Below, in pieces: positions 12,140 to 24,822 of a stretch of 64,000 nucleotides of DNA. Numbering within the stretch: position 1 is the stretch's first letter; every line of letters begins with the position of its first letter. The notes under the pieces were generated by a model. That model saw nothing but the letters and a program-made list of their open reading frames with translations, had not been told where the DNA came from and did not search any database. Both the position numbers and the translations under genes were made by a program. The DNA is taken from contig VZTJ01003817.1 in assembly GCA_013397795.1 (NCBI GenBank), positions 1,054,001 to 1,118,000 of the forward strand, given 5' to 3'. Source of the stretch: Orthonyx spaldingii (lineage: Eukaryota; Chordata; Aves; Passeriformes; Orthonychidae).

Positions 12140-15100
12140 AGCACATGAATATATTTGGCTGGGATATATGAGCCAATATCTAAATTTTTGTAGTAGTGGT
12201 GTATGTGGAGAGGGGAAATAAAGTAACTGGTCTCAAAATGGTGCTGGCTGATTTATGAAGAAGGTCATATAATGGAGTAGTTCACAATAGCTTAATGATA
12301 TCCAGAAGATTCCCTTCAGTCCTTTGTCTTTCTGAAAGGCTGGATGTATTTTAATTACTAAAGTGGTTTTGGAGAACACTGTCTATGTTTGTTATATTAC
12401 CTGGGAAACATTAGGCCTAAGCACAATGATGTAGAGACAAGTTGTATTTTTATTTCTTATGGATGCTTTTTATAAGAATGAACACACATGGATTTATTTC
12501 CCAATTGAAAAGAGTGTGAGAAAAACAGGTTGTCTTAGTATGACCCAAAGAGGCAAGATATTCAACACAGAGCAGTATGCAACAGATTATAATAACATTA
12601 CAACTATGAGGATTAACAGGTTGGCTCTAAAGGCTTTGTAAGACATAGAACTTAACATCCTGCAAGTGCCTGTTGGACACAGACTGTACTGGTCTAAAAG
12701 CAATTCTTTGCAGGGTAATTTGTTGATCACTGCTCACCGTCAGAAGTAATATAGAGCAAGACCTATTAATCCTGGTATTGAAGACCTTCCAGTCCCAAGT
12801 TTTGTGGTATCCAGTTTGCTTAAAAATAGCAGTTTTCTAGAGCTAAAGCTAATGGCAATGGTTATGGTGCAGTTTGTAGTCTTGCAGCTATTATGGTTCA
12901 CATAGTAAATTTCTGAGAATGTACAGGTCAGAAAAGGTGCAGCTCTCTCCCTGTCATTTATGACCTAGTCTTTTCCTAAGAAATTTGGAATTACGCAAAT
13001 TTCACAAAACCGAGATCTGTGTTCAAGATAGATGCTTCAGGCTACTTGCTAAAACAGAGTGACTCATCATAACCAGAGTCATATGAACAATTTTGGTCAC
13101 TGAAGTACAAAACTCTGAATTATCCCTCTGGAAGGGTATTTCAGAGATTCACTGTTCTGATATTAGGTGATATTCCTGTTTCCTCCTCAGGTGAATCCAC
13201 AGACAATTTTTTTTTTTTTTTAAGAGTGTCAGTACTATCGTCTAGTTGGAATAACCTTCCCTCTCCCTTTCCTTCTCAAATATATTTTCAGGAAGTTACC
13301 ATATTCTCTCTTTGATTTCATTTTGCCAGGCTCAATAAGCAAAAAGCTTTTAGTCTTCTCTCGAGTGGCAGGTTCTTCATATCCCTAATCAGGCTAATTG
13401 CCTTTTCTGACACCCATTCAAAGTTAGTTCCTATTTCTTGAATATGGATGAAAAAAATTGTAGACTCTTTCATATAGGAGTTTACCAGGCCATCTACACA
13501 TGTTGCCTACTGGACACTAATACTTCCTGTATTTCTGTATGGAATTCAAACCAGGATTATATTGGCTTTTTTGTGTCTGAACTACAGCTTCAAGAAGTTG
13601 ATTTAATCTTTTTACATGCAATTTCAATTTATAGAAAATTTTTCATATATTTTAAATTGCTGGCTCATGGAAGTATGAAAAATGGAAGGTGATTAAGTCT
13701 TTCTTTTATTCAAGTAGGAGCACCTTAAGAAAAGGGGATAATTCAGACAAGATTTCTTAAAAGGAGAAATTGTGAGTCCATGCTATAATAATCAGAGTCA
13801 CACTGCTAATACTGAACCTTCAATATGACAGAACTTCAGGCACTTGATAATAAACCATTACAGAAAGCCTGAGTAGTAGAAAGTGAAAAAGAAACAGGAT
13901 TTCCTAGTGAAACCAATAAGTTTTAACTCTGGCACTGCTCAAGTGAAAGGGAAACTAGCTGCAGTAGAAAGAAAGAAAATGCATGTTGTTTGGTTTATTA
14001 AAGTGAGTGGGTTCAAGAGGAGGGGTCTTGGATTTCTCCCAGGAACACCATCTCGTATCAGATTCCCTGGTCTCCAGTGGATGTTGTGCTCACATTGCAG
14101 CTTGTTGTTTAGGTGAGGCTCTCACTTTCTCTTTGCAGCAGCCAAAAACTTCTGGAAACTTCCTCTCTCTCTCTCTTCACTCCATCCCCTGCCCTTAATT
14201 CACTGCCGTGAGATGTTAGTAAGGAAAACTGACTGCCTTTAAAAGTCAGACCAGGTACGGTTCTTGACTACTACACTTTTCATAAACTCTCCAGTTTTGT
14301 GGGAAAAATCAACCATCAGAGTACATAGAAATTTGCAAAAAAATCAAGAATGCTGAGAAATGGAGTAGGGTAAAAAAACTAACAAAAAATTTAGGCTTTC
14401 TGTATTGCTAGGCACATTTCCAACACATCAATCTATTCAGTGTGGACTTTCCCATGCCCAGTATAGAAGCCAGAAGTGTTACTGCACATTAATAGTTAGC
14501 CTTTACAAGCTGTGTCAGTCTTCTTGTCCACAGGGACTGATGATCACATATGGGAGTGGGGGTGGATCTGGCAGTGCAATGTGGGAGCCAGCTCCTTTCA
14601 GAGAAATCAGAAAGTGGTGAAGGTCATCCAAAAGTGGCTCAGACTATCATTGTCACTTCAGCTTTCATGAGCAGCTTCCCACTGAATTTGATGCTGAGTC
14701 TTGCCCAGCTTGTTACCAGAATACTTTGACAGGACTGTGATTCAGCAATGTCAGAGAGATGGATCGATCTTACTCCTCTTTTATGCTACACATAACATTC
14801 ACGCTGTAGAACTACAGGCTTCTAACTTAGCTAGTCTTCCTCTCTTGTCTCCTTCAGAGCATCAGTCAGAGTAGCAGTATAGTGTAGATGCACTGAGTGG
14901 TTCCTTCCAGCCGGTGTACGAGGACCTGTGGAGTTTTCCAAATCAGCCCCTAAAGTTCTGGGCCTAAAGTGGGTTTGTGTGAACTGTGTCATGGATGGAT
15001 TTGCTGCAAGTTAGTTGTTTTTCCTCTCCTTTTCAAAAAGGAGAGAGCATTGGAATGGCAAAAGAAGCAAAAGAGTTTGGTGGCCTCTTGACCCCTACAT

Positions 15101-15374
15101 CTCCAGGATACAAGGAGAAGTTCACTGCTGTTCTGAGTTAAGTCATGCAAAGACTAAAGAATGAGGTTCAGACACTGAGCACTTGCTGTAAGAGGTATTT
15201 ATGTTAAACCTGATAGTAAAAAGGTGACAAAAACTGTATATATCACAATACTGAAGGTGCCAACTCAGAAATTCTCATTCATTGAATAGACATACTAACT
15301 GGAAACCTGTTCAAAGAGAAGCAGTGCCTTTTATTCAGGTTTCAATTTTGTACGGTGTTGCACAGCCCCTGAGA

Positions 15375-15470
15375 AGATTCTTGGGATGTCCTCCACAGGG
15401 TCAGGAATTGGATTCAATGATCCTGTTGTGCCCCTTCCAACTCAGAATATTCTATGATTCTATGGTTCTC
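15375..15470 (+). mobile_element. CR1 3' end fragment
   Basis: A short diverged CR1 tail: CACAGGGTCAGGAATTGGA, then ATGATCCTGTTGTGCCCCTT, CCAACTCAGAATATTC and the terminal TATGATTCTATGGTTCT octamer-type repeat. Confidence 0.85.
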
Positions 15471-15705
15471 TAATGCACTTTAATCCTCCCAATTAAAGCC
15501 CCTTGAGTCTGGGTGAGTTTATGGTATTGCAGAATTAGATTCCTAATCAAGAAACAAAATCATCTGTTAAAACGGAAAGAGTAGTTCAGGGTGAAGGAGG
15601 ATGGGGATTATTCAGAGAAGTGAAGACTTGCAGCTGTCTTATACAATGTATCATCCACCAACAATAACAGAAACATATTTTCTATTCTTAAGTGCTACTT
15701 ATGTC

Positions 15706-15777
15706 TTTTTTTTTTTTTTTTTTTTTTTCATCTTGGCAGAAACTTCGGNTTTTTTATTCAGCTTGGAAGAGACTTCG
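15706..15777. repeat. 23-bp T homopolymer plus a broken short duplication around an N
   Basis: Twenty-three Ts are followed by TCTTGGCAGAAACTTCGG, an N at 15749, then a similar GCTTGGAAGAGACTTCGG. The near-duplicate on either side of the N suggests overlapping read ends joined imperfectly rather than a true tandem repeat. Confidence 0.7.
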
Positions 15778-16149
15778 GTGTACTTCCTCCCAACAATACT
15801 CTGATACATTTGTTATGACTCCTTCTGCTGAATAGGAGCTTTCACCCTGTTCTCATTCACACCCTCCAAATAAGGCTAATTTTAGCAAGATGCTTCTAAA
15901 AAGTGGCCTCAAACTTGCTAGTATTTAGTTCTGTGTCAAAGTTTACATTCAAGAGAAGAGACAGTGACAGAAAACGTCTGAAAAATAGCTATTTTTTTAC
16001 CAGTTTTCATTTTAAAAACTAGGAATGTCTCAATTTGTACAGATCAGAAAAATCACACAGAGAAAAAGCAACTACCTCACACTCCATTGCCAGTAAGAAC
16101 AAACACATGACAATTTCTGTGACTTAAAGAGCCTTATTAAATGCAAATT

Positions 16150-16200
16150 AAAACAACAACAATACAAAAACAAAAACAAAAAAAAAATCAAAAAGAAAAC
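16150..16200. repeat. A-rich CAAAAA low-complexity tract
   Basis: Irregular CAA/CAAAAA units, intergenic. Its A-rich form could be an old retroposon tail, but no body is recognisable upstream. Confidence 0.75.
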
Positions 16201-19200
16201 TAAAAAGGAAACCTCAGAGTATTCATATAAAAATCATGAAATAAAATATAGTTTTGTATTTTTTTCAATATACTAACTAGTTATGCCTGACTACTGCATT
16301 TTCCATCCTTTGAGTAACATAACAGCTCTAAATTCTCAGGGAAAATATCATAATATGTGCCAGGCTTCAACAAATACCTAACATTGAAATCTGTTGAAAA
16401 ACCTGTGAGTAGAAATCTTGATTTAATTCAATGTTGTGAAATCATCTTCTTGAATGGAATCTTGGACCTGGTCAACTTGATGGGAATTTCATAAGGGAAG
16501 AGAATGCTGTCATTGTCTTTATATTATATAAAATATCTGCTCCAAGATCTACAGTTACCAAGGTGATGTAAAACCTTTGTGTGCTTGTAAGAAGAGAACT
16601 ACGGATGAAATCATGAGAAGTACTGTCTGCTATAACCATGTCACATCCTGGAGTAGAAGAGCTGTTTGCCTCCTTGCTTAGTTTTGCTCTAACCTGTGGA
16701 ACAAAGTGGTTTGGTAGGTTGACTTTCATACAGTAATTTTTGGAGCAAGGCTTGGCCCTGGGCAGTATGATTTACTTATATCTATGTGGACATCTTATTG
16801 CTGGCAATGCTACTTCAGCACATCTTGTCCTGAAGGCTTCCAGTGCTTGTGCCTTTGCTGCCTCTTAGTTGTTGCAACTTGACTCCTCTATTCACCTGGT
16901 GAAGAGGGAGCTGTCACACGTTTTGAGTGCAGAGGGTTACTGGCTAAAAAATCAGTTAATCCTGCAATTTGTTTCTAGTTAATAATACAAAAATCGTTTA
17001 GGAAATGAAGAATCTGAGTGCACAACTTCTGAGTACCTATTAAGCTGTCCAGATGACAGCCAGAATTCCTAATCCTTTCAATATGCATCAACAAAGAGTA
17101 TAACAAAGAGAAACACTCACAAAAGGATTTCTCAAAAGGATGGAAAAACCCCAGCCTTCTAGTCTGTAATTCATATTGCAGTTCACTTTCTTATGTTAAT
17201 TGTTAATGTATTGGATCATATGGCACATAGAATCAATTGATGAATTGTTAATGTAATGAATGCTGGAAAAATGAGTTTATGATGGAGTCAGTGTAGACTG
17301 TGAAATTTTATTTTCTAGAAATGATGTGGCATGGAGTTTATTATGATTTATGCCAACAGTTATTGCCATATCAAAATCTAACTAAGGTCACTGTGAGGGA
17401 GACCACGTGTGATTTACCAACCGGAAAATTACACAAGGTTCTAAATTACACAGACCTTGGATTTCTACTTTACTAAACCCACATAACATATTTCTATTTA
17501 AATAAGCCCTCAAGGACTTTGTTTGACTGCAAGGGCTTTGTCTGCCTGTTTATTTAACTGCAAAACATACCAACGTAATCTATTTACCAATATCAGATAC
17601 GGAAAGAGATTCAGACAATAGAAATTGAGACTATGTAGTTTCATTTAGGCATCTGCTTTTCATATCCTCTATTTATCTTCCCTGTCAGTTACCAAAAAAT
17701 ATATTTTGATTATCATGGTGAAATAAACAAAAAAGTCACGGTGGCATATTATCTTTCACACTAAAAATCTACTTGGGTGTTAATAAGTGACAGCCTAGTA
17801 AAAACATCACATCTTCCCCCCAAAAAAGTGCATTTCTGCACTGTTTAATCAATCCAGTTAAGTCTCAGGCAAATCAGTGGAGGACCCCCTTACCTTTCTT
17901 AACTTGACAAAATTTTTACTGTCATGTTAAAAATGTTCACTTGTGAAGACAGACCTTTGGTATCTTTAAATATTCACTTCAAATAAATGTTTAACTATAG
18001 GATATCTGGAGAGGTGTTTTTTTAAAAAAAGTAAAATTTTTGAAGTTTGTGTCTCTTATAAATTCCATGTACTGGGAATATTTCTTACGGTCTCTGTGTT
18101 TCTTTCATGTAGGGTATATTTCTCTTGTCCATTTCTGCATTATATTGAGAAGATAAACAAAAGCCAAACAAATAAAATAACTATACTTTTCAACAAATAC
18201 AGATTTAAAGATGAACATTTTAAAAGTCACTGGAATATGAAACAAATGAATTGACTCCTTTGATTTTGGAAATATTCCAATAAAGGTCTTGTCCAACAAA
18301 CAACAGAAACCTTGACAAGAAAAAATAACACCAAAAGCCAAAACATCTAAAAGAAAAAAAGTTATCTTGAATCCCAGTATTTTCTTAAATGATTCTACAA
18401 ATACTGAACTTTCCCTCTAGCGAAATACAGCAGTAAGATTAAGCCTTCAAATAATTCAATAAAATATAAATATTTTCTAAGATCATAGAGTTTATAGTAC
18501 AGATGCTAGGCTTAGATACTTGAAAATGTAGAGAAAGTGTTCTCTGAAATTCATTTTCCATGTACCAATATGTAATAAATTCTACATACAGACACTTCTG
18601 AAGTGCAACTTCAGCGAAACAAGAAGGCAGGGATTCTGTTCCTTGAACACCAGTCCACAAGTACTTCTACTTTATCAATGTGGCAATTTTTTTTCCTCTT
18701 TCTTCCTGTGTCTTCTTGTGCCCCTAGATGTAGTCAGAGACAGTGAAGACAGATCCACCTCAGACTTACTGGGAACTGCTGGGAGGAAATTTTTGTAGTT
18801 GAGCACTCCCTGACAGTGTAAAAACATGAATTGCCAAGTGCTATTCTCCCTCTCCCTCTGAAATAATCCCAAAATTTTCCAAGAGCATTCTGTTCTCAGG
18901 AACGCCCTGAGATGCCCTCAGTCCTCATGAGAACTACCAAACAGTGTGCTAAAAAACTTGAGTTCTGCATGCCAGAGAGCAGCTACTTCAGGATTTGGCC
19001 CTTATCTTTACTGTACTATTTGTTCTTAGCAAGAAAGAAGATGCCTATGGGACACAGAAGAGCCACCTGGGGACTAGAATAAAGCTCACATAATTACTCA
19101 GTTGTCTTAGCAAAGGGCTAGAGATGTTGACAGAAGATGGCCAAAGAGCTTTCTGGGGTTTGTGTATGTCAGGCTCACCAAGGGATTCTGATTCACATTG

Positions 19201-19750
19201 CAGAAGACAAAGGCAGGTCAGGAACCCTCGCAGGTATCATGGGGCAGCTTGCCATGCGTTAATCTGTGACACCCTATTTGCAATAAGGAAGATGCTATGT
19301 CAGAAGGTTTATCATCTGAGGTTTGCATGAGGGTCTGGACTCTTTGGGATATCTTCAAGTTTGAAATGTTATCACAGCAGCTGAATCATTAATCTCCTCC
19401 TCAGCCACCTTCCCTGCAACATCAGGAAGGACAGAAAGGGAAAGAGGCAGGCACTCTTGGCTGGGCAGAGCATGAATACCTCAAGCAGCTTCCAAAACTA
19501 GATCTGCTATATACATCATGTTGACATAGGGGAATAGGAGTCTAATGCAGTTTCCTGTGCTTTGTAGAGCACTGACAAGCACAGGAAGCTTGGCTTTGTG
19601 GCAGCTATGGATGAAGTTTATAGTCATACTGGTAGTTTTCTAATGAAAAATGATCCATATAGGTATGTATGTGTTCCCTCAACCTGATCACGTGCTTCCT
19701 CCCCTGCCAAAGTGACATTGCACCTTGGGATTATGGAAAATAGCTTAAGA

Positions 19751-19795
19751 AACCCCCCCAAACCAAAAAACCAAACCCAACCACAAAACCCACAC
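19751..19795. repeat. A/C-rich low-complexity tract
   Basis: A run made only of A and C, of the CCAAA type, in intergenic DNA. Confidence 0.8.
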
Positions 19796-21368
19796 CTGTT
19801 ACAACTGAAAGGAATAATACCATGTGTTCTGCTTATGAGTAAAAAAATTGTGAAGTAGCATTTACAAAACCTCTTCTTTTCACTGACATTTCCTTAGGGC
19901 TTATGTCCAGGATATCTTTCCCCATAGTCCCACAAGCAAGCAAAACATTTTCCTGCAGTTCAGTCACACTGACAAGCTCCTCAGTCCAAAGCTGGGTTGC
20001 TCAAAGATTGTCAGAGACCTTGTGTCATGGACAGTTCAGCACAAAAAAAAAGGTTTGAGTGTTTTGTGTAACTTCTATCAGCCGCCCGACTGCTGTTCAG
20101 CTCCTATTTGGCATTACAGGGATGGCATTGTCCAGAGAGCACCCTGCATAGGTTTACAGAACTTCAAATGAAAGAAGGAGCAGGCCCTATGGAAACAGAC
20201 CATCTTCCTCAGGAAAAGTAGGTATGTATGGTAAGTACTACCATCTCTAGTAGTGTGTACACTGATGGGACAAAAATTTAAATGTGATGACTCGTGGTGA
20301 AGATTCACAAAAAAAATCCAAGAACAAGATAAGGTAAAAAAAATCAAGATCTTTATGGAGGAGACACATGAGTTTCCTGACCCAGGAGGCTAAGGCACAC
20401 CGAGTTCAGTTTCTCACTATGGTCTCATGTTAGACTTCCACTTGGAGCAGCCCTAGATCCTTCAGGGCCTCAGGAGTCAAGAGACAGTTTTGCTACTACA
20501 TCTTAAGTCCTCCTAAGCTGTGGAGGAGGTAATGCCAGAGCACGGACTCCACCCCCAAACTGAGTGAAGAACAGCTGTTTCAAAGCCACATAGGACATAA
20601 AGTTCAATCCTTCTGAGAAAAAAACTTTGTTTTCCTGATTCCAATCTCTTCTCCACAGAGATAAATGAGGAAAAGGGAGGATATTGGTGTTGAAGAGCAG
20701 GAAGAAACTAGAAATAGAGGCTTTCAGATGTGAACCTTCGTACACGCAAATTCTCCTTTCACCCCTGACAGTCAGCTTGGGATACAATGATGTGGTTCCA
20801 TTCCTAGCTTTATAGAGACAAAATATTTTCTGCCTCTGAGGAGACCATGGGATTCCAACCAAAGTCCAGGTCAGGACCAAACATTCTGCTCTTCAAGGAG
20901 TATTTCCTCAGCAAATTCTTCCAGCTGCAGCAGCAGCAGATTCAGCATGATGATAAAATTTGGATATATTTTGGGGTACCCTTTGGGGAGTCCAACAGCA
21001 TTAGGCCAGTTGCCATAGCCTAACCTGCAAAACAGCAGCAGTGAGCGGCAGCAGCCCTGAGGCAGAGGGAAGGACCAGGAAGGGCCAGACTCAGAAGCAT
21101 TGCTCTTACATAACCCAGTGATGTATACAGTGCATGAGGCAGGTGGCTAGTGAGCACAGACATGAGAGGTCTGCCCTGTGTGAGCACCAAGACATGGAAT
21201 AGCTTGAGACACTAGGATATGAATGGTTCTCTTAGCACTAGTACAGATTTATATCAGCAGCATTAGAGGTGTAAGCTGGCAAGTAACAACCCAATTCAAT
21301 GGCTCATGTTGTGGCATGCAGCAAAAAACACAATGTAGACGTGCTTTATGAGTTGACTATAGCCATTA

Positions 21369-21398
21369 AGTTAGTTAACTGTTAACTGTTAACTAACT
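21369..21398. repeat. 30-bp near-perfect palindrome with three GTTAAC sites
   Basis: Arms AGTTAGTTAAC and GTTAACTAACT (11 bp, exact) enclose TGTTAACT, itself nearly palindromic. GTTAAC occurs three times at about 8-bp spacing. It lies in intergenic DNA; its function is unknown. Confidence 0.85.
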
Positions 21399-24300
21399 CG
21401 CTTTTATAACTGTCGAATCAAAATGGGCAGTTTTGTACAACCATGTCCATAACTATCTGAAGTTAATCATACATCTCATCTCACAGATATTTTTTCCTAG
21501 ACATTGCATCCTTTCCACTTAGATGAGGTCCATTCAACCATAATAATTCATGTACCCTGTGACCAATGAGCAAAAGTATTTTGTAACAATACTCTGGACA
21601 TTCCACTCTGGGAACAGATTACATCAAACACTGTCTTCGCATGGAAATAATTGACAGAGATAAAGAACACAAATTTAATACTACACAGGGTGAGAAAATT
21701 TCAAGAGGTAGAGAAAAAAAATTTCCTGAGCTTCAGAGCTTTCAGCCCAGGAATGCCAGAGGCAGTTTGAACTTTCTTCAGAACCCACCTCAAAATTTAA
21801 CTTTTTGCCTAAACCCAAGCAGCAGTAATGGAACCTGAAAAATACTAACCAGGTGAAACAAAGTGAATTCAAGTATAAAAATGGGTACATTTTGTAAAAG
21901 CACATGTGACTTTAATCATAACACTCTTTCAGTGTGAACACTGAGGTTTCTATGACCCTTGCTTAATCAGCTATTTCTCAAAAACTAGATTGCTTGTCAG
22001 TAGCTTACAGATTACCATGTATTCTGAACCCATTTACCACAGAAGTTTAGTGAGACTTCACTGACAGCTTCCACTGTGTCAGTTTATTTCCATAATCCTA
22101 TGGTAGATATGGGGCCAAGGCAATCACTTGAAATTCAGAAGGATTTCAAGAAGCACAAGGCAGCCAAAACTGATTCTGGCCACTTATTGTGATGGCTGCT
22201 TGTCAGTCAGATGGTACAAATCACATCAATTTCAGTTGTTCTGCAGAGACATTTGAAGAACTGTGTTTGGCATCAGCAGCTTATTAAAAAAAAAAAAAAA
22301 AGCCTAATCTTAAGGTTTCTTTTTAGAGGCAGAGAGAAACAAATTATTTATATCAAAGATATACTTTCATATGATGTGAATTTGAAGTATGAAACAGCAT
22401 TTCATTTATTATATATTTTTGGGAAACAAATGTAATTTTTTTTTAATTTCACTTCATAAAGCATTGTAGTTTCTGTAAAATTTGGAGAGTAATCAAAATT
22501 AATTTACAACTATCACACACTCATGCATAATCATGACTATAAAAGCCACAATTGCTTCACTGAATTCTGATCATCATTTGTTAATAGGGAGCTTCAAGAT
22601 GAACTAACTCTCCCGTATTTTAAATGTAGCTTTAGCTAATTCTTATACAAAGGCCAGGGAATACATTTTTATGTTATCCACTTTTTCTTTCTTCTCTGTT
22701 CTTTTTTCCCTGAACCCAAATATACCACGTCCATATCTTTTTCTTCATGTTGGGAAAAATGCTCTAGACAGACAATTAATATGGTCCCATATGTTAAGAA
22801 AATTTTCCTTGTGAAAGTGTTGGAAGCTGCCTTGCTATCATGTTGTTATTTTCCATTGAACAATACTGCTTCAGACTACACACAGTTGTGGGCTGCTGTG
22901 AACCCTATATCTTTATTTTCTTCTCCTAAGTTGTTGCTGAGCCTCTGACTGAATGTTTCAATGGAAATAGTCTAAGATAAAGGTGTTTTTAACAATATAT
23001 ATATATTTTTAAAATTATTTTTATTCTTTAATATCATTTAAGGGAGGATTTCCTGTCTAAGATTCTGGACAAGCTAGTGTAAAGGTAGTCAGGATATCAT
23101 AGATGCTACAGTTTGGAGAATCCCTCCAAGTTTAGGAGCAGTAAAGCTTCCTAACACTTCTCAAGAAGAATTCAATTACTTGTAAAGTCACTTTCAAAAC
23201 ATCAAATTCCCACTTTTAAGTGGAGGAAACACATTTTTTCTGCTAGATCTTAAGGAAAAGTAAGTTCTTTAAAAAGGAATAACTCATCTTTTTTTTCTAA
23301 GTTTCTCCACATACCTGGACATTTAACTTAGGAGCAGACCTGCTCAGATAGATAAGCTAGTGCATGGGAGGGGTGGGGCCCACACTTACAGGTTCCCAGT
23401 TCCCAATACAGTCATTGATTACAGCAGTATCCTGCTGAGAAGCAGCAAAGGCCAAGATGAAAGGATTGCTCTTCACTGGATTACCTAACTGGCAAAACAG
23501 CTTAGGGTAAAGTATCTGTACCTATGGATTTTCAAAGTGAGGTAAATCTCTAAGCAGTATTTCACCACTTGAAGAGTTTAGAAGCTTTAAATCATCTTGT
23601 TGAAAAGTCTGTTTCTCTGGCTATATTGAGAAGCACTTCTCTCCTTTTTGCCCCTACGATCTGTATGGTAATAACTGACCCCTTCCTGTAAGTGCTAAGC
23701 TTTCCTTTAACTGCTGTGTGTGGTATGACAAATACCAGCTCCAGAACATCATGGCTGACCTTCCCCCACTATACCTCCAGCTGGTTGTGCCAACATGCTT
23801 TGTTATGAAAAATGCAGCACTTCCAGAGTAACAGGACTGAGTATTTTAATCTTGTTGAAATGCTCTTATTTAATCAACAGTTATCACTTCAGCATAATTG
23901 TACCTGTTTCTTCAATTTGTGAAATTCTCATGTAAGTAACTGGATATATATTCTGAGTAATTCTAGAATTTTGTCTATTTTATTTCTCTGCTATGCATTC
24001 CAGGCCAGTTATCAAACCTGGCCAGATACATGCGTGATGTGTCATACATCCGGTATCACAGTGTTATATGGTATATGTTATATGAGATAAATATCAGTTT
24101 GTTTAACTGCAGAACAGCATCAAAACCATTCAAATTTCCAGAGGTTGGCTGGTATTTTTTCCTGCAAAGAAATTGCTTTTATAACAATGTAACAATGTTT
24201 TATAACAGGACCAAATCAAAGACTTTGAAGGAAAAGTTAAAAGGTCAGGCCTAGTAACAGTCAAGTTAAACAATAAAGTGGAAGCTGCTCCTTGCATCCT

Positions 24301-24540
24301 TTACCTTGTCACATGCAGTTCCTGCTGTATTAACTGGGGGTTCAAGTGCATTTGACAGGAGAAAACTGCATGTTCCCTGAAAAAGTTCAAAAGTTATGAA
24401 ACAAATATAAATAGACACTGTTTCTGAATCCATGGTACTTATTATCCTGGGTGTAAACACGTTCCAATAGAATTACTCTTTAGCATTTGACAAGTGGCAC
24501 GAAAAACCCTGACAAAGGGAAATAACAAGAACAAATCTTA

Positions 24541-24822
24541 TGAGGAGCAGAGCAGCTGAGGGAGCTGGGGTTGTTTATCCTGGAGAAAAGGAGGCTCAGG
24601 GGAGACCTTATTACTCCCTACAACTACCTGAAAGAAGGTTGTAGCCAGGTGAGGGCTGGTCTATTCTCTCAGGTAGCAAGTGACAGGATGAGAGGAAACA
24701 GACTCAAGCTGTGCCAGGGAAGGTTTAGATTGGATATTATGTTTAATGGTAGCATGGCTTGGTTAATGGCTGGACTCAATTATCTCAGAGGTCTTTTCCA
24801 AACTTAAAGATTGCATAATTCT
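24541..24822 (+). mobile_element. CR1 fragment with internal deletion
   Basis: It begins with the CR1 segment around GGAGCTGGGGTTGTTTATCC and continues through AGGCTCAGGGGAGACCTTA and AGGTTTAGATTGGATATTA. It then jumps to a diverged 3' end (GACTCAATTATCTCAGAGGT, CTTTTCCAAACTTAAAGATT). Sequence normally between these parts is missing, so the copy is internally deleted. Confidence 0.85.
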
